This document shows positions 34,591 to 43,833 of a stretch of 64,000 bases of DNA, piece after piece. The translations under genes were made by a program, and so were the position numbers. The notes beneath the pieces were generated by a model. The model made no database searches, was not told where the DNA came from, and saw nothing but the letters and a program-made list of their open reading frames with translations. The DNA is taken from assembly GCA_039029355.1 (NCBI GenBank), contig JBCCGI010000031.1:1-64000 (forward strand), given 5' to 3'. The stretch's first letter is position 1. Each line of letters begins with the position of its first letter. This DNA is from JBCCGI01 sp039029355. GTDB taxonomy: Bacteria > Planctomycetota > UBA1135 > GCA-002686595.

Positions 34591-35390
34591 CGGGTCTCTT
34601 TGGTGCCTTCCACGAGCTCGGAGCTCGCTCGTTCCCGCGCGACGAACGCGGCGTAGTCGTCTTCGGTGTCGATGCCGTAGGTGGTGCGCGAGGCCGGCGC
34701 GACGCGGATGCGCCTCCCCGCCTCCAGCCACCGCAGCTGTTCCAGGCTCTCGGTCGTCTCCAGCGCACCGGCCGGCAACGCACAGAACTCCGCCAGCGCC
34801 TGCGGCAGGAACCCGTAGACGCCGATATGCCGCAGCACGCCGCTCAGCCCGGGGGCGCCGGGGCGCGGTGGGCGCGAGGGGTGCTCGAAGGAGGGGATCG
34901 CCGAGCGCGAGAAGTACAGCGCGTCGCCGCGCTGGTCGCGCACGACCTTGACCACGCTGGCGTCGAGCGCCTCCTCGCGCGTCGCGGTGGGGGAGCACAG
35001 CGTCGCGATCTCGACCGCCGGGTCCGCGAAGGCGCGCACCAGCACCGAGAGGTCCTCGGCCGGCAGCTCCGGCTCGTCGCCCTGGACGTTGACCACCACG
35101 TCGTAGTCGCCGCGCCCGTCCGCGTGCAGCGCCTCGTAGGCCTCGTGCACGCGGTCGGTTCCGCTCGGGTGGTCGGGCGAGGTCAAGAGCGCCTCGATCC
35201 CCACCTCGCGCGCCGCGGCGCGGATCTCTTCCGAGTCGGTGGCGAGCACCACGCGCTCGACCGCCTCGGCACGCTCGGCGTTGCGCACCGTGTGCTCGAA
35301 CAGAAAGCGCCCCGTGTCGCGCCGCAGCATCTTGCGCGGCATCCGGGTCGAGCCCAGGCGCGCCGGGACGATCGCCAGGGCCCTGGGCAT
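34587..35390 (-). CDS. kdsB: 3-deoxy-manno-octulosonate cytidylyltransferase
   Basis: A 267-residue enzyme that joins KDO to CMP for lipopolysaccharide. The N-terminal nucleotide-binding motif IVPARLGSTRMPRKML is followed by VVNVQGDEPELP near 95, DALYFSRSAIPSF near 150 and LRHIGVYGF near 182. It implies a Gram-negative envelope with KDO. The family normally starts about five residues before the VPARxxSTR motif, so I chose the ATG at 35390. An ATG at 35432, 5 nt from the upstream gene's stop, is also possible. Its stop overlaps the pyrG start, which supplies the CTP it uses. Confidence 0.95.
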   Translation of the reverse strand: MPRALAIVPARLGSTRMPRKMLRRDTGRFLFEHTVRNAERAEAVERVVLATDSEEIRAAAREVGIEALLTSPDHPSGTDRVHEAYEALHADGRGDYDVVVNVQGDEPELPAEDLSVLVRAFADPAVEIATLCSPTATREEALDASVVKVVRDQRGDALYFSRSAIPSFEHPSRPPRPGAPGLSGVLRHIGVYGFLPQALAEFCALPAGALETTESLEQLRWLEAGRRIRVAPASRTTYGIDTEDDYAAFVARERASSELVEGTKETR

Positions 35391-35437
35391 CCCCTGGCGA
35401 TCGGGATGCAGCGGTTGCTGCGGCGCCGACATCCCGT

Positions 35438-35971
35438 TCAGTTGCCCCCGGCGCCCTTCTTCTGGTCGAAGAGCCCGTCGCCGCCTTCGTTGGTGACGGA
35501 CTGGAAGCCGTGGGTCAGGTTGTAGATGTCGAGGAAGTCCTTCAGCGCGGTCGCGAAGGCCGTGCGCTCGTCGGCGCCCGAGTCGGCGCGCAGCGGCCAC
35601 CAGCTGCTTTGACCTTCGTGGACCACCTCGATCGCGCGGTTGAAGCCCAGCGCGCCGGAGCCCTCGCGGGGCGCGCTGCCGGGGTTCGCGTAGCCCTCGT
35701 AGCCGAGGTCTTCGAGGTGCTCGTAGAGCGCGATCATGACCTCGTCGGTCTGCACCTTGGTCGACGCGTCGGTGCGCTTGGCGCTGTAGAGCTCGACGCG
35801 CGAGGTGTTCGACTCGGAGACCAGCGTGAAGGGGGCCGAGCCGTAGCCGATGAGGCTGACCGAGAGGGAGCGGGACTCGCCGGAGCCCCCGGATCCGCCG
35901 CCGGTGCTGCTGCAGCCGGCCGCGAGAACGGAGAGCGCGACGAACGCGAGGAGTGCGATTCGTTGGATCAT
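35438..35971 (-). CDS. Small lipoprotein of unknown function
   Basis: A 177-residue lipoprotein with a 19-residue signal and lipobox LAAGC, then a Gly/Ser linker. The mature part is mixed alpha/beta (LSVSLIGYGSAPFTLV, TDEVMIALYEHLEDLGY) without any recognised enzyme motif. It is first in the run lipoprotein-kdsB-pyrG-DUF1844, with 5-47 nt to kdsB depending on the start. A link to LPS or the outer membrane is inferred from this neighbour only. Confidence 0.75.
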   Translation of the reverse strand: MIQRIALLAFVALSVLAAGCSSTGGGSGGSGESRSLSVSLIGYGSAPFTLVSESNTSRVELYSAKRTDASTKVQTDEVMIALYEHLEDLGYEGYANPGSAPREGSGALGFNRAIEVVHEGQSSWWPLRADSGADERTAFATALKDFLDIYNLTHGFQSVTNEGGDGLFDQKKGAGGN

Positions 35972-36047
35972 GGACGGTCCTGGGGCGTGGCGGACCGTCA
36001 GCTCCGCTCCCGGGACTTGAAGAAGATATCCGGAAGCAAACCGGTGC

Positions 36048-38384
36048 TCAACCCTCGCCGGCGCTCGGGTTCGGGTCGCTGACCAGCGGCCGCCCGTCGT
36101 CCGGGACCCGCGCCGCGGGCGGGATCGGAAGGAACAGCCCGCCGACCAGCACCAGGTTGTCGCGGCTGAAGATCCAGCCCTCCTTGCTGATCAGCCGTCC
36201 CTCGACGCGCTCCTTGTGCACCGGGCGCAGGCCCGAGGGATGGAACGGCGCCAGCCCTCCGGCCACGCGCGGGACGCCTTCCTCGTCGAGCTCGTAGCGC
36301 GGCAGCGCCAGCCAGATGCGCAGCGGCAACAGGTCGCCGCGGCAGTAGGGCCCGCCCAGGTCGTCCCAGCCGGCCGGCAGCGTGAACGGCATGCCGTCGC
36401 GGACGACCCAGCCCTCCTTCCAGGTGGAGGTCGGGTGGACGCCCCAGGTGGGGGGGCGGTTGCGCTGGCGCGAGCGGTCCTCGGGGCCGGTCAGGCGCAG
36501 GTTGACCGTGTAGTCGTGCCCGTGGTTCGGGCCGCCGTACCAGTGCAGCGTCAGCCAGCCCACGTTGCCGTCGCCGGGCAGCACCTCGGCGTCCCAGCCG
36601 AGGAGCACGAGCTGGTCGGTGCGCTCCAGGTCGAGCCGGCGCCGCAGGTCGACGCTGCGCGGGTGCGAGAGCTCGGCCTGGCGCACCGAGGGCGGGAGGC
36701 CCTCGTCGACGTCGAAGAGCGTGGGCGCGCCAGGCGCCTCGGCGCGGCGCCGCAGCACCAGGATCGGCAGCAGCTCCTCGTACGTGCCTTCCTCGTAGTA
36801 GGCCGCGGCGACCTCGAAGCGCTCGTTCACGGCCGCGGCGATGGCGGGGTCCTGCTCGATCAGCTGCTGGTGCGACACGAACCAGTCGATGCGCTCCAGC
36901 TCGCTCCTGAGGTTGGCGACCGCCGCGACGCGCCCGACCTCGTCCAGCGCGCCCCAGGCGTAGAGGGGGTAGGAGAGCTTGACGTCCTCGACCTGACCGC
37001 GCCCGCGGAAGCGCACCGCCCAGTGGTAGCCGGCCGCGACCCGGACCGGCTCGTCGGCGTCGGCCCGGGCGGGCGCCGCGGCCACCTCGGCGTTGACGAA
37101 GTCCATCGCGTCCCAGTAGCCGCCGTGCTTGCCGAGGTTGGTGCCGCGCACGATCCCGAAGCTGAGCACCGCGCCGACGACCAGCAGCAGCACCGCGCCG
37201 GCGCGGCGCAGGCCCATGGCCTCCTGGCCGCGCAGCCAGCTCCAGCCGCTCCCCGCCAGCAGCGCGATCAGCGGCAGGAGCGGCATCCACAGCCGGAACG
37301 ACTGGGAGCCCTTCACGCTCATCATCCAGCCGTTCAGCACGACCGTGACCAGCGCCAGCGTCGTGGTCCAGCGCAGCTGCACGAGCGAGCGCAGCACGCC
37401 GGCCGCCGCGCAGGCGTAGAGCGGCCAGGTGAGCAGGTGCGTGTGCAGATGGGTCGCGTACCAGTCGCGCGGGTTCTGGCTGCGCAGGTCGATGCGGGCC
37501 TTCTGGTTGGCCTCGTTGACGCCCTCGAAGGCCAGGTTGTAGAGCTGCATGCCCCAGTCCTGGAGCGCCACGTTGCCGGTCTTCTTGCCGATCTCGTAGA
37601 GGTTGGTCGAGATCGTCCCGGCGCCGTTCTCCAGGAAGTAGCGCCACAGGCTGGAGCCGAAGGCCCCGTACACCGCCAGGTCCATCAGCGCCTGCGCGAA
37701 GAGCGCCGCCGCGACGGCGGTGGCGATGCCCAGGTGGTGGGCGCGACCCTGCCAACGGTCGCGCGCCAGGAGTACCAGCGCGAAGCCTCCCAGCACCGCC
37801 AGCATCTTGAACGCCATCAGGAGCCCGAGCCCGAGCCACAGGCCCACCAAGAGCCCGCGCCGGAAGCCGCCGCGCTCCACCGCCGCGCCCGCCGCGAGGG
37901 CCGCGCAGAGCATTGCGGCGGTGTCGGACAGCGGCTCGACCGTCCAGTGCAGGAAGACCGGGTTCACCGCCAGCACGAAGGCCGCCGCCAGCCCCGCGCG
38001 GACGTCGACCGCGCGCGCGCCGGCGCGCGCCACGACGACCAGCGTGATCAGCCCCAGGAGCATCTGCAGCGCGCGCGCCAGGCCGACGGTCACCGCGTCG
38101 CCGGCCCAGGAGGAGAGCGCGACGAAGGGCGCGAGCAGACCGGAGAAGGCGAACGAGCGGACCGTCCCGGGGTCCAGGCGCTCGCCACGGACCACGAGCT
38201 CCGCGCGCTCGAGGTACTCCACCGAGTCCGCCAGCGGGTATCCTCGCACCTGGGCGAGCGTCGCCAGCTGCAGCACCAGGGCGACCAGGAGCACCGCCGC
38301 AAGCACGCGCCGCGCCGCGGGATCGGACAGCGGAGCGTCCGCATTCGGGGGCGGCGGGCCCTGTTTGGAGGGGGAGGGGGTCAT
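36048..38384 (-). CDS. Polytopic glycosyltransferase-39-like membrane protein
   Basis: A 778-residue protein. The first 430 residues have about ten to twelve membrane segments. Early in the first periplasmic loop is the acidic pair-like motif LADSVEYLERAE, and later FLHWTVEPLSDTAAML, the plan of GT39/ArnT-type lipid-linked sugar transferases. The last 330 residues are soluble, presumably periplasmic, with WGVHPTSTWKEGWVVRDG and strands that look like a carbohydrate-binding or jelly-roll module. Donor and acceptor are unknown. It stands alone between the small lipoprotein (77 nt away, same strand) and the divergent LysM gene. Confidence 0.75.
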   Translation of the reverse strand: MTPSPSKQGPPPPNADAPLSDPAARRVLAAVLLVALVLQLATLAQVRGYPLADSVEYLERAELVVRGERLDPGTVRSFAFSGLLAPFVALSSWAGDAVTVGLARALQMLLGLITLVVVARAGARAVDVRAGLAAAFVLAVNPVFLHWTVEPLSDTAAMLCAALAAGAAVERGGFRRGLLVGLWLGLGLLMAFKMLAVLGGFALVLLARDRWQGRAHHLGIATAVAAALFAQALMDLAVYGAFGSSLWRYFLENGAGTISTNLYEIGKKTGNVALQDWGMQLYNLAFEGVNEANQKARIDLRSQNPRDWYATHLHTHLLTWPLYACAAAGVLRSLVQLRWTTTLALVTVVLNGWMMSVKGSQSFRLWMPLLPLIALLAGSGWSWLRGQEAMGLRRAGAVLLLVVGAVLSFGIVRGTNLGKHGGYWDAMDFVNAEVAAAPARADADEPVRVAAGYHWAVRFRGRGQVEDVKLSYPLYAWGALDEVGRVAAVANLRSELERIDWFVSHQQLIEQDPAIAAAVNERFEVAAAYYEEGTYEELLPILVLRRRAEAPGAPTLFDVDEGLPPSVRQAELSHPRSVDLRRRLDLERTDQLVLLGWDAEVLPGDGNVGWLTLHWYGGPNHGHDYTVNLRLTGPEDRSRQRNRPPTWGVHPTSTWKEGWVVRDGMPFTLPAGWDDLGGPYCRGDLLPLRIWLALPRYELDEEGVPRVAGGLAPFHPSGLRPVHKERVEGRLISKEGWIFSRDNLVLVGGLFLPIPPAARVPDDGRPLVSDPNPSAGEG

Positions 38385-38623
38385 CGCGGGACCGACATCC
38401 TACCGGCGTCGCCAGGGCGCCCGTCCGCAGCCGCAGCGCCTTTCCGGGGCACCCCGCATAAAGTGTTTGGCAGACCCGCCCACGCAGCATTTCGTAGGTT
38501 TTCGCTTGGCCCTGCCGAGGCCCAGCGCGACACTCGAACTCGAGATCGCGCTAAGAGAGGGTCGGAAGAAAGGGGTTCCTCCGGTCCGTAAGCCGCGATG
38601 GGCCTCCCTTTGCTTCCGACGCC

Positions 38624-39427
38624 ATGGGCAACTTCGAAAAGCTCGTCGTTCTGACCGTCCTCTTCCTCTCCGCGATCGTGCTCGCGGTGTCGCTTTCCGC
38701 GGACGATCAGGAGGGCCCGGGCGGCCCCATGGCCGAAGCCGGGGGCGGTGAGGACCGCGTGGCGCGCTCCCAGGCGGCCTCCCCGCCGGCCGATCCGGGC
38801 CGCGACTTCAGCCTCGCCGCCGAGGGGCGGCGGGCGTCGGACCACGACCGCTCCGAGTCGGCGACCCCTATCGAGCCGCTCGAGCGCCCGAGCACCCCGG
38901 CGGTCGAGGACGAATCGGCCCCGGCCGAGTCTGCGCCGGCGATCCCCGAGACCGGCACCGCCGGCCGCCAGCGCGTGCTGCGCACGGCCCAGGGGCTCTC
39001 GGCCTCGCCGCTCGAAGACTACATGCTGTACGTCGCCGACGCGGGCGACACCTGGTCGGCCCTCGCCGACCGGTTCTACCGCAGCGGCACCTACGTCCCG
39101 CTGCTGCGCGCCGCCAACGAGGACCTCGCGCGGCCGATCGAGGGCGAGACGCTGCTGGTTCCGGTCTACGACTTCCGCGTCGCGCGCAGCGACCGCAGCC
39201 CGCACGAGCCCGCCCCCGCCCGCGAGCCCCAGCCGGCGCGCCCGGTCCAGCCCGAGCCCGCCGCCCAGCTCGACTCCTACGTGGTGCAGGGCGGCGACAC
39301 GCTCTCGGACATCTCGCAGAAGGTCTACGGCACCGCTTCGCGCTGGTACGACATCTTCGAGGCCAACCGCGACGTGATGCCCGACGCCGACACGCTCGGC
39401 GTGGGCATGACGCTGCGGATCCCGTAG
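38624..39427 (+). CDS. LysM-domain protein with N-terminal membrane segment
   Basis: A 267-residue protein. Residues 5-25 form one membrane anchor or uncleaved signal (LVVLTVLFLSAIVLAVSLS), then a long disordered Pro/Ala/Glu-rich linker. Two LysM-like modules follow. The first is at about 135-185 (ADAGDTWSALADRFY, then IEGETLLVPVYD). The second is at 222-267 (VVQGGDTLSDISQKVYG, then VGMTLRIP). LysM modules bind peptidoglycan or chitin-like glycans, so it probably links the inner membrane to the wall. Divergent from the GT39-like gene by about 240 bp, where I see no further gene. Confidence 0.85.
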   Translation: MGNFEKLVVLTVLFLSAIVLAVSLSADDQEGPGGPMAEAGGGEDRVARSQAASPPADPGRDFSLAAEGRRASDHDRSESATPIEPLERPSTPAVEDESAPAESAPAIPETGTAGRQRVLRTAQGLSASPLEDYMLYVADAGDTWSALADRFYRSGTYVPLLRAANEDLARPIEGETLLVPVYDFRVARSDRSPHEPAPAREPQPARPVQPEPAAQLDSYVVQGGDTLSDISQKVYGTASRWYDIFEANRDVMPDADTLGVGMTLRIP

Positions 39428-39527
39428 CGGCTCGCCGCGGCCGCGCAGGCGGCTTCCATCTGGCACAATGGCGTCGCTCCTCCCCGCGCAGCGGGGGGCG
39501 CGACGTTTCTAGCTAGATAGGGGAGTT

Positions 39528-40964
39528 ATGCAAAAGGCGTTGCTGGTCGTGGGTGCGCTGGCGGTCGCCGGCCTCGCGTTCTTCTATTTCGGCTCGAGTT
39601 ATCTCCTGGGTCACGAAGAGGATCGCGACCCGCCCGATTTCGCGCAGGAGGCCTTCGAGGACTGGCCGCAGGAGTTCGACGAGCAGGGCCTGGTGAACCA
39701 CTCGGACTTCGTCCCTGGCGTCGGGATCGCGCTCCGCGGCAAGGTCGGCCAGGCCATCGACGGGGAGAGCTGCCTGCGCGTCGCGGCGGTGCTCGAGAAG
39801 GGCGACGATGCACCCGGGCTGACGATTAGCAAGGCACGGCTGTTTTGGCGCGTGAAGCACCTCGGCGAGGCCGAGTACCCCGACGATTGGGAGGAGTCGA
39901 AGCCGAGCGCCGAGGTCCTCACCGGTGGGGCCGGCTGGGTCGAGGCGCTGACGCTGCCGCAACAGCCCAAGGTGCGGCTGACCTACGACTGGCCGTTCAA
40001 GGGCGACTGGGAGTGGGCCGACCGGGTGCAGTACAGGTTCGAGGTCGAGTACTGGGGGCTCTCCGACGAGCCGCGCACCTGGACCTTGGGCACGCGTGAG
40101 GCGGTGCTCGCCTGCGGCAAGCCACCCTGGACCCACGCGATCAGCTGGGGCGGCTGCGAGTGCCGCGGCGAGCCGGACGACCAGCGCCCCGAGTTGACGT
40201 GGCCGCCGAACGGCCACGTCATCAGCAGCCCGCCCGGCTCGAAGCTCGTGTCCTTCGCCTGGACGCCGGTCGATTGGGCCGCGTCCGAGGAATGGGAGCA
40301 CGCCTACCTGCTGGAGGTCTGGTTCGGTGACGAGGGCGACATCGACCTTGCGGATGCCTGCTTCGCCGAACACTACTTCAGCCCGACCACGAGCTGTGTG
40401 GACGTCCAACCCTCCAACGACACGTCCCTCTCGGTCGAGGTCCCCGTGCTCCCGGACTATCCCGAGGTGGAGTTCGGCTGGCGCGTGCGCGCCCAGTGCT
40501 GCAGCAAGGCCGGACAGCTGCACTTCGGCGAGCCGAGCGAGATCCGCACCTTCACGATCGTCAACGGCGAGTCGCCGGACCCGGGGGGCGAGTGCTGCGA
40601 GGACCTGCTCGACTCCGCGCCGGTGCTTCAGGAGACTCCGGACCTGGTGTCCAGCCTCCCGCTCCTCTCCTGGAACGCCCCGCCGGGCATGCCCGCGGAC
40701 ACCGTCTATCAACTCGAGCTCAAGGCGAGCTTCGCCGGCTGGTGCTCCGGCTCGCTTGACGCGCCGGGCGCCGAGACGAATGCGGACAACTGTTGGGTCC
40801 GCTCGATCCCTGGAGCGACCCAGTACCAGGCGAGCCAGCTCGAAAGCCTCGGGCTCCCGAACATGCGCTCCTACGAGTGGCGCGTGCGGGCCTGGTGTCC
40901 GGGTGCGGTGGACTCCACCTGCCACACCCCGTGGAGCGAAGTCGAGCAGTTCTTCTGGGAGTAG
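39528..40964 (+). CDS. Secreted/anchored protein of unknown function with Fn3-like repeats
   Basis: A 478-residue protein with an N-terminal hydrophobic anchor (ALLVVGALAVAGLAFFYFG). The rest is beta-rich and Trp/Cys-rich. Repeating phrases around YEWRVRAWC, EFGWRVRAQCC and WTPVDWAASEEWEHAYLLEVW match the core of fibronectin-III-like modules, here probably three. About 15 cysteines suggest disulfides outside the cytoplasm. The ggggag ribosome site precedes the ATG. It is convergent, with only 22 bp, to the NtrC-type regulator. Function unknown. Confidence 0.7.
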   Translation: MQKALLVVGALAVAGLAFFYFGSSYLLGHEEDRDPPDFAQEAFEDWPQEFDEQGLVNHSDFVPGVGIALRGKVGQAIDGESCLRVAAVLEKGDDAPGLTISKARLFWRVKHLGEAEYPDDWEESKPSAEVLTGGAGWVEALTLPQQPKVRLTYDWPFKGDWEWADRVQYRFEVEYWGLSDEPRTWTLGTREAVLACGKPPWTHAISWGGCECRGEPDDQRPELTWPPNGHVISSPPGSKLVSFAWTPVDWAASEEWEHAYLLEVWFGDEGDIDLADACFAEHYFSPTTSCVDVQPSNDTSLSVEVPVLPDYPEVEFGWRVRAQCCSKAGQLHFGEPSEIRTFTIVNGESPDPGGECCEDLLDSAPVLQETPDLVSSLPLLSWNAPPGMPADTVYQLELKASFAGWCSGSLDAPGAETNADNCWVRSIPGATQYQASQLESLGLPNMRSYEWRVRAWCPGAVDSTCHTPWSEVEQFFWE

Positions 40965-40986
40965 CCTCCGGGACCGCGTCGAGGCG

Positions 40987-42411
<1,425 letters not shown>

Positions 42412-42466
42412 GGCGGGCCGATCCTAAGTGCCGAAAGTCGGTTTTGCGCGCGCTAGGATCGGCGGG

Positions 42467-43627
42467 ATGGTGGATCTGGCACGGCTGGCGTCGGAGCTGG
42501 AGCGCGGCGAGGCGGTGGTCGCCGGCGTGCTCTCGGGCACCTCGGGCGATGGGATCGACGTGGTGCTGGCCCGGCCGCAGCCGGGCGCCGCGCCCGAGAT
42601 GCTGGCCTTCGAGACCGCGGCCTTCCCGGGCGCGGGCGCGTTGGAGGCGCGTGTGCGGGCCGCGCTCGACGGCGAACCCCTCGACGCGCGCGCGGTCGCG
42701 CTGCTCGACCGCGATCTGGGGCGGGCCTTTGGCGCCGCGGCGCTCCGCCTGGGCGTCGAGTACGGGATTCCCCCCAAGTTGGTGGCCAGCCACGGCCAAA
42801 CCGTGTGGCACCACGACGGCGACGAGGCGAGCGGCGCCGCCACGCTGCAGCTAGGCGACGGCGACGAGGTCGCGCTGGCCGCCCAGGCCCCCGCGGTCAG
42901 CGACTTCCGGAGCAAGGACATCGCCGCGGGGGGCGAAGGAGCGCCGCTCTCGGCCCTCGCCGACGGCGAGCTCTTCGCGGCCGAGGCGCGGCCGCTAGCG
43001 ATCCTCAATATTGGAGGGATGGCCAACCTGACCCTGCTGGGAGCGGCGGGGGAGGCACAGGCCTTCGACACCGGGCCGGCGAACGCGCTGCTCGACGGGC
43101 TCGCGCGCCGGCTCCTGGGCCGGCCCCTGGACGAGGGCGGCGCGGCCGCGGCGGAGGGCCGCGTGGACGAGGAGCTGGTGGGGGAGCTCCTCGCTCATCC
43201 TTATTTCGGTCGCCCGCTTCCGCGGAGCACCGGCCGCGACACCTTCGGCGAGGCCTGGGTCGAGTCGGTGGCCGCCCGCGGCGCCCGGCTGCGTACCGAG
43301 GACCTCCTGCGGAGCGCCGTGGAGCTCGTCGCCCGCAGCGTCGCGGACGGGCTGGAGCTTGCCCAGGGCGAGCCTCCGGAGGCCGCCGGCCGGCTGCTGG
43401 TGGCCGGTGGCGGCGTGCATCACGGTCCCCTGATGGCCGCCCTGGCGGCCCGGACCGGCCTGCGCGTGGCGACCACGGCCGAGGCCGGGATCGACCCCGA
43501 CGCCCGCGAGGCGCTGGTTTTCGCCGTGCTCGGCGCCCGGGCCGTGCTCGGCCACCCCTCGACCCGCCCCGAGGCGACCGGCGCCCGCCCCGGAGTGGTT
43601 CTCGGCAAGATCTCCACCTTCCCCTAG
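42467..43627 (+). CDS. anmK: Anhydro-N-acetylmuramic acid kinase
   Basis: A 386-residue kinase that opens and phosphorylates 1,6-anhydroMurNAc from recycled peptidoglycan to MurNAc-6-P. Family marks are VLSGTSGDGIDVVL near residue 22, ASHGQTVWHH near 108, DFRSKDIAAGGEGAPL near 147, NIGGMANLTLL near 183, FDTGPANALLDG near 203 and LLVAGGGVHH near 312. It implies a peptidoglycan wall that is turned over. It is divergent from the NtrC-type gene with 55 bp between. The ATG at 42467 gives the family start. Confidence 0.95.
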   Translation: MVDLARLASELERGEAVVAGVLSGTSGDGIDVVLARPQPGAAPEMLAFETAAFPGAGALEARVRAALDGEPLDARAVALLDRDLGRAFGAAALRLGVEYGIPPKLVASHGQTVWHHDGDEASGAATLQLGDGDEVALAAQAPAVSDFRSKDIAAGGEGAPLSALADGELFAAEARPLAILNIGGMANLTLLGAAGEAQAFDTGPANALLDGLARRLLGRPLDEGGAAAAEGRVDEELVGELLAHPYFGRPLPRSTGRDTFGEAWVESVAARGARLRTEDLLRSAVELVARSVADGLELAQGEPPEAAGRLLVAGGGVHHGPLMAALAARTGLRVATTAEAGIDPDAREALVFAVLGARAVLGHPSTRPEATGARPGVVLGKISTFP

Positions 43628-43696
43628 AGCCCCGCCGTCACCGGGTGGGAGGAGGGGGATAGGGAGCCCGAGGGCAGCCGACCCCGGGGGTCGTTC

Positions 43697-43724
43697 TTGA
43701 TCCCGACCGGACCCTCGCTATCAT
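43697..43724 (+). promoter_or_regulatory. Candidate sigma-70-like promoter for the HEAT-repeat gene
   Basis: TTGATC (43697-43702) and TATCAT (43719-43724), 16 bp apart, lie 110 bp upstream of the ATG at 43834. They sit in a locally less GC-rich stretch after anmK. Matches are good but not perfect, and the sigma factor of this organism is unknown. Confidence 0.35.
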
Positions 43725-43833
43725 CCCCCATCCTTCTTTCCGCAAGGGGTTACGAGCGCTCGACCTCGTCGGGCGCCGCCATCCGCCCCCGCCCGTCCCC
43801 CCTGATCGAAGAAGCGCACTCGCGCGAAGAAAC

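Noticed and set aside
39455..39480. TGGCAC near 39460 as a sigma-54 -24 element
   Set aside because: No TTGC-type -12 element follows at the needed distance.
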